Under the pieces are notes generated by a model. That model was given only the letters and a program-made list of their open reading frames with translations, was not told the origin of the DNA and ran no database searches. Below, one piece after another: positions 31,936 to 42,685 of a stretch of DNA of 64,000 nucleotides (position 1 is the first letter of the stretch; the number at the start of each line of letters is the position of its first letter). Source of the DNA: Bartonella ancashensis (GTDB lineage Bacteria; Pseudomonadota; Alphaproteobacteria; Rhizobiales; Rhizobiaceae); NCBI RefSeq assembly GCF_001281405.1, contig NZ_CP010401.1, forward strand, positions 1,078,001 to 1,142,000, read 5' to 3'. A program made the position numbers and the translations under genes.

Positions 31936-32490
31936 ATGATTTACAATATTTACAGTCGCGAGATCCTTAAACATGCTGCGCATATAAGCAAAGTTGGGCG
32001 ATTGGACAATCCCGATGTCACATCAAAAAAACGCGCGCGTCTCTGCGGCTCAACAGTTCTCGTTGACCTAAAAATAGAAGACAAGATTGTTATCGATTTT
32101 TCCCACGAAATACGTGCGTGCGCTCTTGGACAAGCTGCATCCTCTATTTTGGCACGCCACATCGTAGGAAAAAAAATACAAGACCTTAAAGAATTGCAAA
32201 ACGTAATCCAACACATGCTAACAAAAAATGGGCCTCCTCCCCTAACTCCTTTTGAAGAATTTTCTTGCCTACAACCTCTCAAAAATTATAAAGAGCGTCA
32301 TGCATCAATAATGATCATATTTGACGCAATCATCGACTGTATCAAGCAATTTGAAGAAAAAACAGATGGTCTCCTCTCTCCCACAAGAAAAGAAAGCAAA
32401 AAGTCGGAATTATGCAGGGCACTGGAAAAAAACTCCCGGACGGCTACTTGGCATAGCACTGATACGTCTCTATCAAATAACACTTTCTAG
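31936..32490 (+). CDS. NifU/IscU-like Fe-S scaffold family protein with C-terminal read-through tail
   Basis: Protein of the IscU/NifU N-terminal fold found next to yidD in rhizobia. Conserved segments are GRLDNPDVTSKKRARLCGSTV, IRACALGQAASSI and YKERHASIMIIFDAI, giving up to three potential metal-binding cysteines. Homologous proteins, as I know them, end soon after the helix DAIIDCIKQFEE. Here the frame continues about 40 residues and overlaps yidD by 125 bp in another frame, which suggests loss of the original stop. Total 184 aa. Confidence 0.85.
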   Translation: MIYNIYSREILKHAAHISKVGRLDNPDVTSKKRARLCGSTVLVDLKIEDKIVIDFSHEIRACALGQAASSILARHIVGKKIQDLKELQNVIQHMLTKNGPPPLTPFEEFSCLQPLKNYKERHASIMIIFDAIIDCIKQFEEKTDGLLSPTRKESKKSELCRALEKNSRTATWHSTDTSLSNNTF

Positions 32491-32719
32491 TTTTCTAGGA
32501 AATCAGTGCCGTTATCAACCAACCTGTTCAGAGTATACCTACGAAGCAATTGCGCGCTACGGTTTGTGGCCCGGCATCTGGATGGGTTTTTTTCGCATCT
32601 TACGCTGTAATCCATTTGGAGCACACGGCTTTGATCCGGTACCAGCTTCTCTTGCTCCTTCTTGTCGTTTTTACAAACCTTGGCATTACTGGAAAATTTC
32701 TGCAAAACGTCATAAATAG
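32366..32719 (+). CDS. yidD: membrane protein insertion efficiency factor
   Basis: Small membrane-associated protein that assists YidC-dependent insertion; 117 aa from the ATG at 32366. The family core is complete: GIALIRLYQITLSSFLGNQCRY, PTCSEYTYEAIARYG, FFRILRCNPFGAHGFDPVP. The N-terminus SRNYAGHWKKTPGRL matches rhizobial YidD. A longer in-frame start exists at 32321. The first 125 bp lie inside the preceding NifU-like frame. Confidence 0.93.
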   Translation: MVSSLPQEKKAKSRNYAGHWKKTPGRLLGIALIRLYQITLSSFLGNQCRYQPTCSEYTYEAIARYGLWPGIWMGFFRILRCNPFGAHGFDPVPASLAPSCRFYKPWHYWKISAKRHK

Positions 32720-32837
32720 TTCTTTTCTTTTTTAGTGTATCTTGCTAAAGGGTCAAGCTGTTAGTTTCGCTGAGGAATTAATACGGTATTTGTAAAACCA
32801 TTCGCAACCGTTGGCGAAACTGGATAGAGGTTTTTTT

Positions 32838-34838
32838 ATGTCTTGTTCTGTTGTTCTTTCTTTTCCCGATGGTTCAGAGCATAATTACCCTTCTGAAACG
32901 ACAGGCTTGGAATTTGCTGAGTCCATTTCTAAATCTCTTGCAAAAACAGCTGTTGCGTATAGCCTTAATGGGAAAATCCGAGATCTTTCAGATCCATTGA
33001 AAGAATCCGGTAAAATTGAAGTTATTACCCGTGATGATCCACGCGCGCTTGAGCTGATACGCCACGATTGTGCACATGTTCTTGCTGAAGCAGTTCAGGA
33101 ACTATTTCCTGAAACACAAGTCACAATTGGACCAGTTATTGAAAATGGTTTTTATTATGATTTTGCGCGTCCACAGCCATTTACCCTAGATGATCTTACA
33201 ACCATCGAAAAGAAAATGCGTGAAATTATCCAGCGCAACGAACCTTTCAAAAAAGAAATTTGGTCTCGTGAAAAAGCTAAAAGGATTTTTTCTGAAAAGG
33301 GTGAATTTTACAAAGTTGAGCTTATTGATGCTATCCCTGAAGATCAATACTTAAATATTTATTATCAGGGAAATTGGTTTGACCTATGTCGTGGCCCCCA
33401 TATGCGATCTGCTGGTCAAATTGGTAATGCTTTTAAACTTATGAAAGTTGCGGGTGCTTACTGGCGTGGTGATGCTAATAATCCCATGTTAACAAGAATT
33501 TATGGCACAGCATTTTCTAATGAAAATGATTTGAAAGCCTATCTTCACATATTGGAAGAAGCTGAGAAACGTGATCATCGTCGTTTAGGACGTGAAATGG
33601 ATTTATTCCATTTTCAAGAAGAAAGTCCTGGAATGATCTTTTGGCATCCTAAAGGTTGGAAAATATTTCAAAATCTAATTGGCTATATGCGCAGACGCCT
33701 CGATGATCATCAATACGCAGAAGTCAATGCACCACAAGTTCTTGACAAATCACTCTGGGAAACATCTGGTCATTGGGAGTGGTATAAAGAAAATATGTTT
33801 AAAACAATCCCGGCTTCTGATAACTGGGATGATAACCATGTTTACGCGCTAAAGCCCATGAATTGTCCTGGTCACGTGCAACTTTTTAAACATGGTCTAA
33901 GGTCTTATCGCGATCTACCTGTAAGACTTGCCGAATTTGGTCTTCTCCATCGCTATGAACCTTCAGGCTCTTTGCATGGTCTCATGCGCGTACGTAGTTT
34001 TACACAAGACGATGCACATATTTTTTGTACAGAAGAACAATTAGCTAATGAATGCCTTAGTATTAATAATCTTATACTGTCCACTTATGCCGATTTTGGT
34101 TTCAATGAGGTTATTCTCAAGCTCTCAACGCGTCCCAAAAAACGCGTCGGATCCGATGAATTGTGGGACCATGCCGAAGCTATTATGACATCTGTCCTTA
34201 AGACTATTGAACAGGAATCTGAAGGGCGTATCAAAACAGATATTCTTCCCGGAGAAGGCGCATTTTATGGCCCTAAATTTGAGTACACCTTAAAAGATGC
34301 TATCGGCCGAGAATGGCAGTGTGGCACAACACAAGTAGACTTTAATCTTCCTGAACGTTTTGGCGCATTTTATATTGATAAAAATTCAGAAAAGCGCCAG
34401 CCTGTTATGGTTCACCGAGCTGTCTTGGGATCCATGGAGCGTTTTTTGGGGATACTCATTGAAAATTTTTCTGGACATATGCCACTTTGGCTTGCTCCTC
34501 AACAAATTATTGTTGCGTCTATTACATCAGAGACCAATGAATATGTAAAAATGGTTACCACAAAACTTAAAGTGGCTGGACTTTCAGCAGAATCAGACCT
34601 GCGCAACGAAAAGATTAATTATAAGATACGTGAACACTCTCTGCAGAAGATTCCTGTACTTTTGATATGTGGAAAACGTGAGGCTGAAACAGGAAGTGTA
34701 AGTATACGTCGTTTAGGAAGTACAGACCAGATAGCTTCTCTCTCCGTAGAAGATGTAATCAAACAGCTTTCAAAAGAAGCAACCCCACCGGATATACAAC
34801 GCTTAATCAATGCAGATAAAAATAACCAACTGTTATGA
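32838..34838 (+). CDS. thrS: threonyl-tRNA synthetase
   Basis: Charges tRNA-Thr; 666 aa. TGS domain at the N-terminus, the editing domain with [17 protein letters not shown] and [11 protein letters not shown], class II core with motif 2 [19 protein letters not shown], zinc ligands in [10 protein letters not shown], and the anticodon-binding C-terminus. The start [13 protein letters not shown] at 32838 has GAGG eight bases upstream; a TTG-initiated longer frame (32811) is rejected. Confidence 0.97.
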   Translation: MSCSVVLSFPDGSEHNYPSETTGLEFAESISKSLAKTAVAYSLNGKIRDLSDPLKESGKIEVITRDDPRALELIRHDCAHVLAEAVQELFPETQVTIGPVIENGFYYDFARPQPFTLDDLTTIEKKMREIIQRNEPFKKEIWSREKAKRIFSEKGEFYKVELIDAIPEDQYLNIYYQGNWFDLCRGPHMRSAGQIGNAFKLMKVAGAYWRGDANNPMLTRIYGTAFSNENDLKAYLHILEEAEKRDHRRLGREMDLFHFQEESPGMIFWHPKGWKIFQNLIGYMRRRLDDHQYAEVNAPQVLDKSLWETSGHWEWYKENMFKTIPASDNWDDNHVYALKPMNCPGHVQLFKHGLRSYRDLPVRLAEFGLLHRYEPSGSLHGLMRVRSFTQDDAHIFCTEEQLANECLSINNLILSTYADFGFNEVILKLSTRPKKRVGSDELWDHAEAIMTSVLKTIEQESEGRIKTDILPGEGAFYGPKFEYTLKDAIGREWQCGTTQVDFNLPERFGAFYIDKNSEKRQPVMVHRAVLGSMERFLGILIENFSGHMPLWLAPQQIIVASITSETNEYVKMVTTKLKVAGLSAESDLRNEKINYKIREHSLQKIPVLLICGKREAETGSVSIRRLGSTDQIASLSVEDVIKQLSKEATPPDIQRLINADKNNQLL

Positions 34839-34861
34839 AAGAGATAATGGGCTAAGGGTTG

Positions 34862-35365
34862 TTACCGTGCCTTATCAAGTATGCGCTTACACTCAACGAG
34901 CTCGAGAAGTATCTCTTGCAACAAAACCCCATCACTTTTATCTTGATAACTATTGGCAACACCAATCTTTTCTTCTTCCCCCTTTATAAATTCAAAAAAA
35001 CCGAGTGCCGTCTCCTTTTTTGATTTATCTTGAGTCTCTTCAGAGCTTTTTTTTGCTTGTTTTTTCTCCATTAAAATACGCATAGCATCAACATCGTTAC
35101 TCCCGACCGCAACAACAAAAGAGGCACCGTTTTCCTTTAAAAGGCGCTGAACGCCTTTTATAGTATATCCCTGCCCATAAAGTAGCTGCTTGATACCACT
35201 GAGTAAGGCAACATCTGTAGGGCGATAATAACGCCGCCCCCCACCACGCTTCAATAACTTAATCTGAGGAAAACGCGTTTCCCAAAATCTCAACACATGC
35301 TGAGGAAGCCCCAATAACTCAGCAACTTCGCTAATCGTGCGAAAAGCATCAAGGCTCTTGTCCAT
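34862..35365 (-). CDS. MerR family transcriptional regulator
   Basis: DNA-binding protein of 167 aa. The N-terminal winged helix-turn-helix of the MerR type is clear: [22 protein letters not shown], followed by [22 protein letters not shown] and [11 protein letters not shown]. The C-terminal part is charged and has no effector cysteines. It sits after ihfA in the rhizobial plsX-fabH-ihfA-merR block, which suggests a conserved though unknown regulatory link to lipid metabolism. Confidence 0.92.
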   Translation of the reverse strand: MDKSLDAFRTISEVAELLGLPQHVLRFWETRFPQIKLLKRGGGRRYYRPTDVALLSGIKQLLYGQGYTIKGVQRLLKENGASFVVAVGSNDVDAMRILMEKKQAKKSSEETQDKSKKETALGFFEFIKGEEEKIGVANSYQDKSDGVLLQEILLELVECKRILDKAR

Positions 35366-35507
35366 TTCACAATACCTTACTTAAAATTATATAAATAATT
35401 TTACAATGAATAGCTAAACTTGATCCCCTATCATCACTACACACCAAAAATAAAAACCATATTACCTAATTCCAAAAACAAAAACTTTCCTCTTAAATTA
35501 AGATTCC

Positions 35508-35864
35508 TTAACGAAAACCAGACTGCTTAAATTTATCTGATCTCATAAGAGTATTTTTAGTTTTTACGTAATGCGCATCTAAAATCCTCTGCTTAAGTAT
35601 ATTAGCAGCCTTAAATGTCACAACACGCCGCGGCGGAATAGGTGCCTCAACACCCGTTTTTGGATTACGCCCAATTCGTTCACTTTTACTACGTACCTGA
35701 AAAGTTGCAAAAGAAGATAACTTAACTGATTCACCCCTTACAAGTGAATTACTAATCTCACTCAGAATGAACTCGATCAAAGCTACCGATTCAGAATGCG
35801 ACAAGCCCACTTTTCTACAAACCGCACTCGCCAGATCCGCACGCGTTACCGCCTTACTTGCCAT
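35508..35864 (-). CDS. ihfA: integration host factor subunit alpha
   Basis: Nucleoid protein that bends DNA as a heterodimer with IhfB. The DNABII fold is evident in [45 protein letters not shown] and the DNA-intercalating arm [12 protein letters not shown]. The start [11 protein letters not shown] gives 118 aa; a longer in-frame start at 35900 adds 12 residues. The ~20-residue C-terminal extension ([12 protein letters not shown]) is polar and poorly conserved. Confidence 0.94.
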   Translation of the reverse strand: MASKAVTRADLASAVCRKVGLSHSESVALIEFILSEISNSLVRGESVKLSSFATFQVRSKSERIGRNPKTGVEAPIPPRRVVTFKAANILKQRILDAHYVKTKNTLMRSDKFKQSGFR

Positions 35865-35939
35865 TATTTTCACCTTCAACTTTTCTAAATTATGAGGCAA
35901 TTTATACGTTTTATTTCTATATGGTCAAGTTGTTATATC

Positions 35940-36914
35940 TCACCAACGGATAAGCATTGCTCCCCATGTAAATCCGCCTCCCATAGCCTCCAACAAGATT
36001 AAATTCCCCTTTTTTACTCTTCCATCCTGAACAGCAGTTGTTAAAGCTAATGGTACAGATGCCGCAGATGTATTACCATGTTGATCAACAGTAATAACAA
36101 TCTTATTTTCCTTGATCCCTAATTTTTTAGCAGATGCTTCAATGATACGCTTGTTTGCTTGATGGGGTATGAACCAATCTAATTGGGAAGGGTCTATACC
36201 AACCGCATCAAAGCAATCATCAATTACATCCGTTATCATACCAACAGCATGTTTAAAAACCTCCCGCCCTTTCATGCGTAACTGACCCACAGTTTGCGTT
36301 GTTGAAGGACCACCATCGACATAAAGCTTCTCTTTATACATACCGTCAGAGCGCAATTTTACAGACAATATTCCACGATCATGAAAAGGATCACCTTTAA
36401 CTTCTTTTGCTTCTAAAATAGCTGCTCCTGCTCCATCTCCAAACAATACACATGTTGTACGATCTCCCCAATCCAAAATTCGAGAAAACGTCTCTGACCC
36501 TATTACCAAAACTCTTTTAACGGCTCCACAGCGCAAATAAGCATCCCCTGTTGCCAATGCAAAAATAAAACCAGAACAAACAGCTTGAATATCAAAAGCA
36601 AAACCATGCTTCATTCCTAAAGCATGCTGAATTTCAACAGCAGATGCAGGAAAAGTATGGTTAGGTGTTGATGTTGCTAAAATGATACAATCAATATCCT
36701 GTACTGTCATCCCAGAGTTGATAAGCGCGGCTTGTGCAGCCTGCACTCCTAAAGAAACTGTTGTCTCATTTTCATTAGCAATGTAACGTTGGCGAATTCC
36801 TGTACGTTGAACGATCCACGCATCAGATGTTTCAACAAACTTTGTGATCTCGTCATTTGACAATTTTTTTTCAGGTAAAGCACTTCCTACACCACACACA
36901 ACCGATTGGATCAT
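35940..36914 (-). CDS. fabH: 3-oxoacyl-ACP synthase III (KAS III)
   Basis: Starts fatty acid elongation by condensing acetyl-CoA with malonyl-ACP; 324 aa. The triad is visible: Cys in [13 protein letters not shown], His in [12 protein letters not shown] and Asn in [10 protein letters not shown]. The glycine-rich C-terminal [18 protein letters not shown] is standard. It follows plsX by 49 bp on the same strand. Confidence 0.97.
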   Translation of the reverse strand: MIQSVVCGVGSALPEKKLSNDEITKFVETSDAWIVQRTGIRQRYIANENETTVSLGVQAAQAALINSGMTVQDIDCIILATSTPNHTFPASAVEIQHALGMKHGFAFDIQAVCSGFIFALATGDAYLRCGAVKRVLVIGSETFSRILDWGDRTTCVLFGDGAGAAILEAKEVKGDPFHDRGILSVKLRSDGMYKEKLYVDGGPSTTQTVGQLRMKGREVFKHAVGMITDVIDDCFDAVGIDPSQLDWFIPHQANKRIIEASAKKLGIKENKIVITVDQHGNTSAASVPLALTTAVQDGRVKKGNLILLEAMGGGFTWGAMLIRW

Positions 36915-36963
36915 TAAATTATAACCCTCTTACAAAAATTTTTACCTGTACTGTGGATATCAA

Positions 36964-38034
36964 TCATATTACTTCCTTATCAATCACAAATTCACCTTCA
37001 CTATTCAAAAATGTTTCTCTTTTTTCATGAAAGCATCGTAAGTCTTCAATTATTCTTTTTAAAAGCTCGTTATTAACCATCTCATAACCAACACCGATGG
37101 CAGAAGCAAAACTACTAGCATTAGCACTACCATGACTTTTTATAACAACACCATTTAGCCCTAGTAAAACACCACCATTAACTCGATTAGGGTCCATTTT
37201 CTGTTTTAGTTTACGAAAAGCATCTCGTGATAAAAAATAACCCAAGCGCGAAAGGATGGAACTACTCATAGCATTTTTTAAGATATCCGACATCTGTTGT
37301 GCTGTACCTTCTGCAACTTTTAGTGCGATATTACCAGAAAATCCCTCAGTAATAACAACATCAGCCGTTCCTTTTCCAATATCATTCCCTTCAACAAACC
37401 CTTTATATTCCAACCCATCCAACTGAACTTTACGTAATATCATTCCAGCTTTCTTAATTTCATCGAGTCCTTTAACCTCTTCAACCCCTACATTTAAAAG
37501 TCCAATGGTTGGCTTCTTAATACAATACAAGGCTCGAAACATACCAGCACCCATAACCGCAAAATCAACCAATTGATGAGCAGATGCACCAATCGTTGCT
37601 CCTATATCTAAAACAACACTTTCACCACGAAGAGTGGGCCAAACACCTGCAATCCCAGGACGCTCAACTCCTGATATCATTTTTAAACAAAAATAGGACA
37701 TTGCCATAAGTGCACCAGTATTTCCAGCAGAAATACAAGCGTCAGCTTCACCATTTTTTACAGCTTCAATTGCATGCCACATTGAAGACCTTCCACGCCC
37801 AACACGTAATGCTTGGCTTGGTTTCTCATCCATACGCGTATAAGTTTTTGTGGCATAAAAGCGTGATACGGTAGAAAGATTAGGGTACTTTTTTAAAATC
37901 GGCTCAACAAGATCTTCTATCCCATAAAACAAAAAATAAACACCTGGTAAATACCTCTGCGCAATCGCTGCCCCTGCTATCACAACTTCTGGACCATAAT
38001 CACCACCCATGACATCCACAGAAATTCTAATCAC
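36964..38034 (-). CDS. plsX: phosphate acyltransferase PlsX
   Basis: Makes acyl-phosphate from acyl-ACP for phospholipid synthesis; 356 aa, peripheral membrane. Conserved stretches are [71 protein letters not shown] and [12 protein letters not shown]. The start codon is GTG (38032-38034). It lies between the DUF177 gene (150 bp away) and fabH, as in other rhizobia. Confidence 0.96.
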   Translation of the reverse strand: MIRISVDVMGGDYGPEVVIAGAAIAQRYLPGVYFLFYGIEDLVEPILKKYPNLSTVSRFYATKTYTRMDEKPSQALRVGRGRSSMWHAIEAVKNGEADACISAGNTGALMAMSYFCLKMISGVERPGIAGVWPTLRGESVVLDIGATIGASAHQLVDFAVMGAGMFRALYCIKKPTIGLLNVGVEEVKGLDEIKKAGMILRKVQLDGLEYKGFVEGNDIGKGTADVVITEGFSGNIALKVAEGTAQQMSDILKNAMSSSILSRLGYFLSRDAFRKLKQKMDPNRVNGGVLLGLNGVVIKSHGSANASSFASAIGVGYEMVNNELLKRIIEDLRCFHEKRETFLNSEGEFVIDKEVI

Positions 38035-38184
38035 AGCTACATACCCCGTTTAATAAAATTACCACGACAACAACTATCCCTGTAACCGCTTATTACTACA
38101 ACCTTTTTGTAAAGCACTATTCCCTACGTTAACAATTAAGTATTCTTTGCTTTAACATACAACAAATAGTCTTTAACATCCCTG

Positions 38185-38718
38185 TTATTTCAGTCTTTTC
38201 AGAACAGAGAATGGTGATGATTTTTCTTCTACTTTCTCTGAATTCTTTGTTGCATTTATGGAGACATTTTCTTTACGTGGATAATGATCAATTGATAATT
38301 CTAGAAATTCCTCCATAACTGCACCAATATCAATTTTATCACCATAAAAAACGTCCGGTATATCCGGCCCATCTACATTTAAGAATAATTCACCTGTATC
38401 CTTCGATACAAGCGGTTTGGCTAGTTTTGAATCTTCGGGAACAAAAATAACCTCAATATTTTCATGAATATCATTTTCTAACGCCTCTAACGTAACAACA
38501 CATTGCTGTATTATGCTAACTCGCAACGAACCTGTTACAAGAACTCCACGCTTTTTCCAAAGGGAAATATGAAACTTTCCTTCACATAGTTTTACTCCAA
38601 GTAAATTATGATTTTGAGCTAAAGATGCACACTCTTCTTTATTTGCAGAGACATGAACTTTAATCCCCTTAAGAGGTAAAGATCGTACTGAAATAGGATA
38701 AGTTAGAGCAAATATCAT
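38185..38718 (-). CDS. DUF177 (YceD) family protein
   Basis: 177 aa protein of the YceD/DUF177 family, which in many bacteria lies upstream of rpmF or plsX and has been linked to 23S rRNA metabolism. Family features are LRVSIIQQCVVTLEALENDIHE (with the conserved Cys) and a C-terminal acidic block IDIGAVMEEFLELSIDHYPRK. No rpmF is present between it and plsX here. Function in this organism is inferred only from the family. Confidence 0.88.
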   Translation of the reverse strand: MIFALTYPISVRSLPLKGIKVHVSANKEECASLAQNHNLLGVKLCEGKFHISLWKKRGVLVTGSLRVSIIQQCVVTLEALENDIHENIEVIFVPEDSKLAKPLVSKDTGELFLNVDGPDIPDVFYGDKIDIGAVMEEFLELSIDHYPRKENVSINATKNSEKVEEKSSPFSVLKRLK

Positions 38719-38890
38719 GGCATAGGCATTTTCTTGAATGTAATTTAAAATTCCACAACATAGGTGACTATAATATACCGTCCTTAATATTCAACAAAAA
38801 AGAAGTTAAATCTAACCTATTGCAGATCATATAAAATTAAGGTAGAATCTGAGCAGACTCCTTTGTTTATATTTTAGATGTAAAGTGAAA

Positions 38891-39379
38891 ATGTCATTTT
38901 TTCGAGTATCTTTTGCAACAACTTTTAATTCGTATAGATTGTCTGTCGCCGCACTTATGACAGTTTCTTCGCTTCTTGCTGGTTGCTATATTTTTGATTC
39001 TTTGGATTCAAGCCAGGTTTACACGGAAGGTTATGTTCTTGATAAAGGTGCTCTTAGCTCTGTCTCTGTTGGATCAAGCCAAGAACAAGTTCTTTTAGCT
39101 TTGGGATCTCCTTCTTTAAAAACACAATATGATAATGAAGTTTTCTATTATATTTCACAAACCCGATATCGGAAGGTGCAATTTATGAAAACAAGAATTA
39201 TAGATCGTAAAGTTTTGGCCATATATTTTAACAAAAATCGTCAAATTGAAAGAATAGCTCATTATGGCTTGCAGGATGGCAAAGTGTTTGACTTTATTAC
39301 GCAAGAAACACCAACAGCTGGCAAAGATCAATCGTTCTTGATGAAAATAATCGGAAATCCTATAGCTAGTTTAAACTAG
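38891..39379 (+). CDS. bamE: outer membrane assembly lipoprotein BamE
   Basis: SmpA/OmlA-type lipoprotein of the BAM complex that inserts outer membrane beta-barrels; 162 aa from the ATG at 38891 (GTG at 38885 also possible). The signal sequence ends in the lipobox SLLAGC. The BamE core follows: VYTEGYVLDKGALSSVSVG, SQEQVLLALGSPSLKTQYDNEVFYYIS and IYFNKNRQIERIAHYGLQDG. The gene is divergent from DUF177, its usual rhizobial neighbour. Confidence 0.94.
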   Translation: MSFFRVSFATTFNSYRLSVAALMTVSSLLAGCYIFDSLDSSQVYTEGYVLDKGALSSVSVGSSQEQVLLALGSPSLKTQYDNEVFYYISQTRYRKVQFMKTRIIDRKVLAIYFNKNRQIERIAHYGLQDGKVFDFITQETPTAGKDQSFLMKIIGNPIASLN

Positions 39380-39433
39380 TTTATCATTCTCTTTTTTCAT
39401 TTCCGTAGATGTTTTTGCTAAAGTTTTTTCTAT

Positions 39434-39904
39434 TCACGGGCGGCATTTTTTCGCTATACTATCGAGAATTGCATTAACAACTTTTGGCTCGTCATCATCA
39501 AAAAACGCTTTAGCTATATCAATATATTCACTTATTACAACAGCAGTTGGAACGTCTTTACGGTTTATTAACTCCCATAACCCTGCACGTAATATTGCAC
39601 GTAGTATTGAATCTAAACGCGATAGAGACCATTCCTCAGAAAGCTGCTTATGAAGCACTGGATCAAGTTTTTTCTGATCTTGAACAACACCAACTGTAAT
39701 AGCCCGAAACCACTGTAAATCAGCATCAAGATATTGATTACCATCTATATCTTGCCCTAACCGGTAGCTCTCGTATTCAGCTACCGTTTCCATAACACCG
39801 GTGCCAACTACATCCATTTGGTAAAGAGCCTGCACAGCAGCAAGTCTTGCTGCACCACGTTTGTTGACAGAACACAAAAAGTCCTCGTTTTTCACATGAG
39901 TCAT
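39434..39904 (-). CDS. nusB: transcription antitermination factor NusB
   Basis: Binds boxA RNA with S10 in rRNA antitermination complexes; 156 aa, all-helical. The RNA-binding Arg-rich N-terminus [17 protein letters not shown] and the conserved [18 protein letters not shown] and [13 protein letters not shown] are present. Last gene of the glyA-nrdR-ribDEH-nusB run, 2 bp after ribH. Confidence 0.96.
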   Translation of the reverse strand: MTHVKNEDFLCSVNKRGAARLAAVQALYQMDVVGTGVMETVAEYESYRLGQDIDGNQYLDADLQWFRAITVGVVQDQKKLDPVLHKQLSEEWSLSRLDSILRAILRAGLWELINRKDVPTAVVISEYIDIAKAFFDDDEPKVVNAILDSIAKKCRP

Positions 39905-39906
39905 AT

Positions 39907-40365
39907 CTAATGGGACTCTCCAAATTGCTTTTTAAGAGCTATCATACATAAAGCAGCTTGAGCAGCAAAACCACCTTTATTTTTTCTATCTTCTCTCGCA
40001 CGTTCCCATGCTTGTTTTTCATTCTCAACGGTCAGAATACCATTTCCGATAGCCAATCGTCTATGGGTGGTCAAATTCATTAACGCCATACAAGAATTGT
40101 TTGCAACAATCTCGAAATGATATGTTTCTCCTCGAATTATACAACCAAGTGCAACATAACCATCATAAAATATCTTTTTATTATCTTCAGCAAAAGCTAT
40201 TGCTCCAGGAATTTCAAGTGCTCCAGGGACACTTACAACGTCATAGCTAGCACCACTTCTTTGTAAAACACTCGCAGCACCCATAAGAAGCGCATCAGAC
40301 AATTCATGGTAAAAACGCGCCTCAACAATTAATAAATGCGAACCTATGTGTGCTTTTTGTCTCAC
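39907..40365 (-). CDS. ribH: 6,7-dimethyl-8-ribityllumazine synthase
   Basis: Penultimate step of riboflavin synthesis; 152 aa. Motifs are [13 protein letters not shown], the substrate loop [19 protein letters not shown] with the catalytic His region, and [17 protein letters not shown]. The start is GTG at 40363-40365 with GGAGG seven bases upstream. It is 89 bp after ribE; I looked there for an FMN riboswitch and saw none. Confidence 0.96.
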   Translation of the reverse strand: MRQKAHIGSHLLIVEARFYHELSDALLMGAASVLQRSGASYDVVSVPGALEIPGAIAFAEDNKKIFYDGYVALGCIIRGETYHFEIVANNSCMALMNLTTHRRLAIGNGILTVENEKQAWERAREDRKNKGGFAAQAALCMIALKKQFGESH

Positions 40366-40454
40366 AAAAGAGCCTCCAATAAAAATAATCTATAAAAAAA
40401 TATTAAAAATACACAACAGAAAATTTCTGAAAAATACAAAACAACCTAATTTAC

Positions 40455-41072
40455 TTATTTATTCTCCATTCCAAAACCAGAAAGTCTAGCAGCATAACGA
40501 GCAAATTGATCAACTTCTAAGTTTACCTGATCTCCGATTCTAGCCTGTCCCCACGTCGTCACATCAAGTGTATGTCGAATAATAAGAACATCTAGAATAT
40601 CATCTTTTATAGAATTAACAGTCAAAGACGTACCATTAAGCGCAACAGCTCCCTTTTCAGCAATAAAAGGTGTCAACCGTTCTGGAACTCGTAAACGAAA
40701 GTGAATAGCATCACCTTCACTTTTTTTATCAATAATTTCAGCAAGACCATCAATATGGCCAGAAACAAGATGTCCTCCCATTTCATCACCAAGTTTTAAC
40801 GAACGTTCTAAATTAATAAAAGTACCTTTTTTCCAATATGAGAGATTTGTTAAAAGCAAAGTCTCTTTCCATGCCTCCACAGTAAACCAATTACCACCGG
40901 CTTGTTTTAACACCCGTTCTACAACCGTTAAACAGATACCTGAACATGAAATGGATGCGCCAATTTTTAAATTTTTTAAATCATAACTCGTAAAAATATT
41001 CAAACGCACACCTTGTGCCAAAGGTTTTACTTCTTCAACACAACCAATCCCCATTACAATCCCTGTAAACAT
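40455..41072 (-). CDS. ribE: riboflavin synthase, alpha subunit
   Basis: Dismutates two lumazines to riboflavin; 205 aa, two lumazine-binding barrel repeats. The N-terminal [10 protein letters not shown] start at 41072 is diagnostic; the second repeat has EMGGHLVSGHIDGLAEI, and GTSLTVNSIKDDILDVLIIRHTL is typical. The gene overlaps ribD by 19 bp. A longer in-frame start at 41096 is rejected. Confidence 0.96.
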   Translation of the reverse strand: MFTGIVMGIGCVEEVKPLAQGVRLNIFTSYDLKNLKIGASISCSGICLTVVERVLKQAGGNWFTVEAWKETLLLTNLSYWKKGTFINLERSLKLGDEMGGHLVSGHIDGLAEIIDKKSEGDAIHFRLRVPERLTPFIAEKGAVALNGTSLTVNSIKDDILDVLIIRHTLDVTTWGQARIGDQVNLEVDQFARYAARLSGFGMENK

Positions 41073-42181
41073 AGCGCTTTTCGCCTCCACCTGCATAAAT
41101 GATCATTTTCTAGCATTCTCGTCTCTATTTTACTAAATTCTGAAAGATAAGATTCAATATGAGGAGGCCTAATTCGGTCTTTGCCTAAGATAATTGGAGT
41201 ATAAAAACATATTAAGTGATCTACACAACCAACATTTAAGAAAATTTCCCCCGTTTTTGTTCCCCCTTCAAGTAAGACACTATTGATTCCAAGCTCGCAA
41301 AGTAATTGTAAAATAGCAAGAGGATGCATCAAATTGTTATTCACTTTTACTGAATACACACGCACACCGTATCGCTCCAATTCTACTTTTTTTCTTCCAT
41401 CTAAAAGAGTTTCATCGCAAATAATCCATGTAGGAATTTGCATTGCAGTTTGCACAACTTTTGCATTCAGTGGAATACGTAAATTTTTATCTAAAATGAT
41501 ACGCACAGGTGAACGCATTTCAAGCCCTGGTAAACGGCAGCTTAATTGTGGATCATCTGCTAATATGGTACCAATACCTACCATAATAGCATCACTCCGA
41601 GCACGCAAAATATGAACGTATTTGCGAGAAGCAACTCCACTAATTCTTATCCCTCCATTCCCCTTTTTTCCTACACCATTATCTGCAGAAATTGCCATCT
41701 TTAAAGTTACTTCACAACGCTGCAAATTTTTAACACAAAAATAGGCACTTAACGTTTCAAATGCTTCATCTCTGAGAACACCTTCAACGACTTTGACACC
41801 TGCAGCCTTCAAAATAGAAATACCACGACCACAAACCCTCTTATCCGGATCAGTGAAAGCAATAACAACTCGCGAGATACCTGAATGAATCAGCGCATCA
41901 ACACATGGTGGTGTTTCACCATAATGTGCACAAGGCTCTAACGTAACATAAGCGGTAGCACCACAAGAAAATGAACCAGCCATCTGTAAGGCCTGTATTT
42001 CAGCATGAGGTCTCCCACCGATAGCAGTTGCAGCATGACCTACAACAAATGATCTTACATCATCTCCCCGCACAATGAGTGCTCCAACGGAAGGGTTTTT
42101 ACAGGTAAGACCAACACGAAGCTCTGCCAAACAGATAGCCGCAGACATAAAACGCTTATCTTGTGCGCTCCTCTTATTCAT
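41054..42181 (-). CDS. ribD: bifunctional riboflavin biosynthesis deaminase/reductase
   Basis: Deaminates and then reduces the pyrimidine intermediate of riboflavin synthesis; 375 aa. The N-terminal zinc deaminase domain has [11 protein letters not shown] and the [11 protein letters not shown] zinc site. The C-terminal reductase domain has [28 protein letters not shown] and [13 protein letters not shown]. The ATG at 42181 overlaps the nrdR stop by 8 bp. Standard length. Confidence 0.95.
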   Translation of the reverse strand: MNKRSAQDKRFMSAAICLAELRVGLTCKNPSVGALIVRGDDVRSFVVGHAATAIGGRPHAEIQALQMAGSFSCGATAYVTLEPCAHYGETPPCVDALIHSGISRVVIAFTDPDKRVCGRGISILKAAGVKVVEGVLRDEAFETLSAYFCVKNLQRCEVTLKMAISADNGVGKKGNGGIRISGVASRKYVHILRARSDAIMVGIGTILADDPQLSCRLPGLEMRSPVRIILDKNLRIPLNAKVVQTAMQIPTWIICDETLLDGRKKVELERYGVRVYSVKVNNNLMHPLAILQLLCELGINSVLLEGGTKTGEIFLNVGCVDHLICFYTPIILGKDRIRPPHIESYLSEFSKIETRMLENDHLCRWRRKALCLQGL

Positions 42182-42656
42182 CAAAATAAGATTCTATATC
42201 TGATGCGCCTTTTGATAACTCATTTATAATATCATGAAAATCACTCGCATTACGAAAATCACGGTATACTGAAGAAAAACGAATATATGCAATATCATCA
42301 ATATTTTTTAGTGATTCCATAACAAGACACCCAATTTTTTCTGAATGTATCTCAGGCTCCCCCAAATTTTCGAGTCGACGGACAATGCCAGAAATCGCCT
42401 GCTCAATGCGATCAGAATCAATGTTACGCTTGCGTACCGCTACATCAACTGACCACGTCAGTTTATTACGATCAAATGGTTCACGTCGACCATTTTTTTT
42501 TAAAACCATCAGCTCACGTAATTGAACACGCTCAAAAGTCGTAAAACGACCACCGCAAATAGAACACACACGCCTACGACGGATAACCGCTCCCTCTTCT
42601 GCTGGACGAGAATCTTTAACTTGTGTCTCTTCACACTGACAGTAGGGGCAACGCAT
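42174..42656 (-). CDS. nrdR: transcriptional repressor NrdR
   Basis: ATP/dATP-sensing repressor of ribonucleotide reductase genes; 160 aa. The zinc ribbon [17 protein letters not shown]...[13 protein letters not shown] has all four cysteines, and the ATP-cone follows from [18 protein letters not shown]. Placement between glyA and ribD is common in alphaproteobacteria. Confidence 0.96.
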   Translation of the reverse strand: MRCPYCQCEETQVKDSRPAEEGAVIRRRRVCSICGGRFTTFERVQLRELMVLKKNGRREPFDRNKLTWSVDVAVRKRNIDSDRIEQAISGIVRRLENLGEPEIHSEKIGCLVMESLKNIDDIAYIRFSSVYRDFRNASDFHDIINELSKGASDIESYFDE

Positions 42657-42685
42657 CCTGTCTAAACCTCAACAAATATTAAAAT

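Noticed and set aside
37850..37885. PlsX segment [20 protein letters not shown] looked like a fourth frame-swap
   Set aside because: The FYAT part fits the FRAS-like segment I know from Brucella PlsX, and no other frame gives a better family match.
40366..40454. Possible FMN riboswitch between ribE and ribH
   Set aside because: The 89 bp spacer is very AT-rich and I cannot find the conserved FMN-aptamer blocks.
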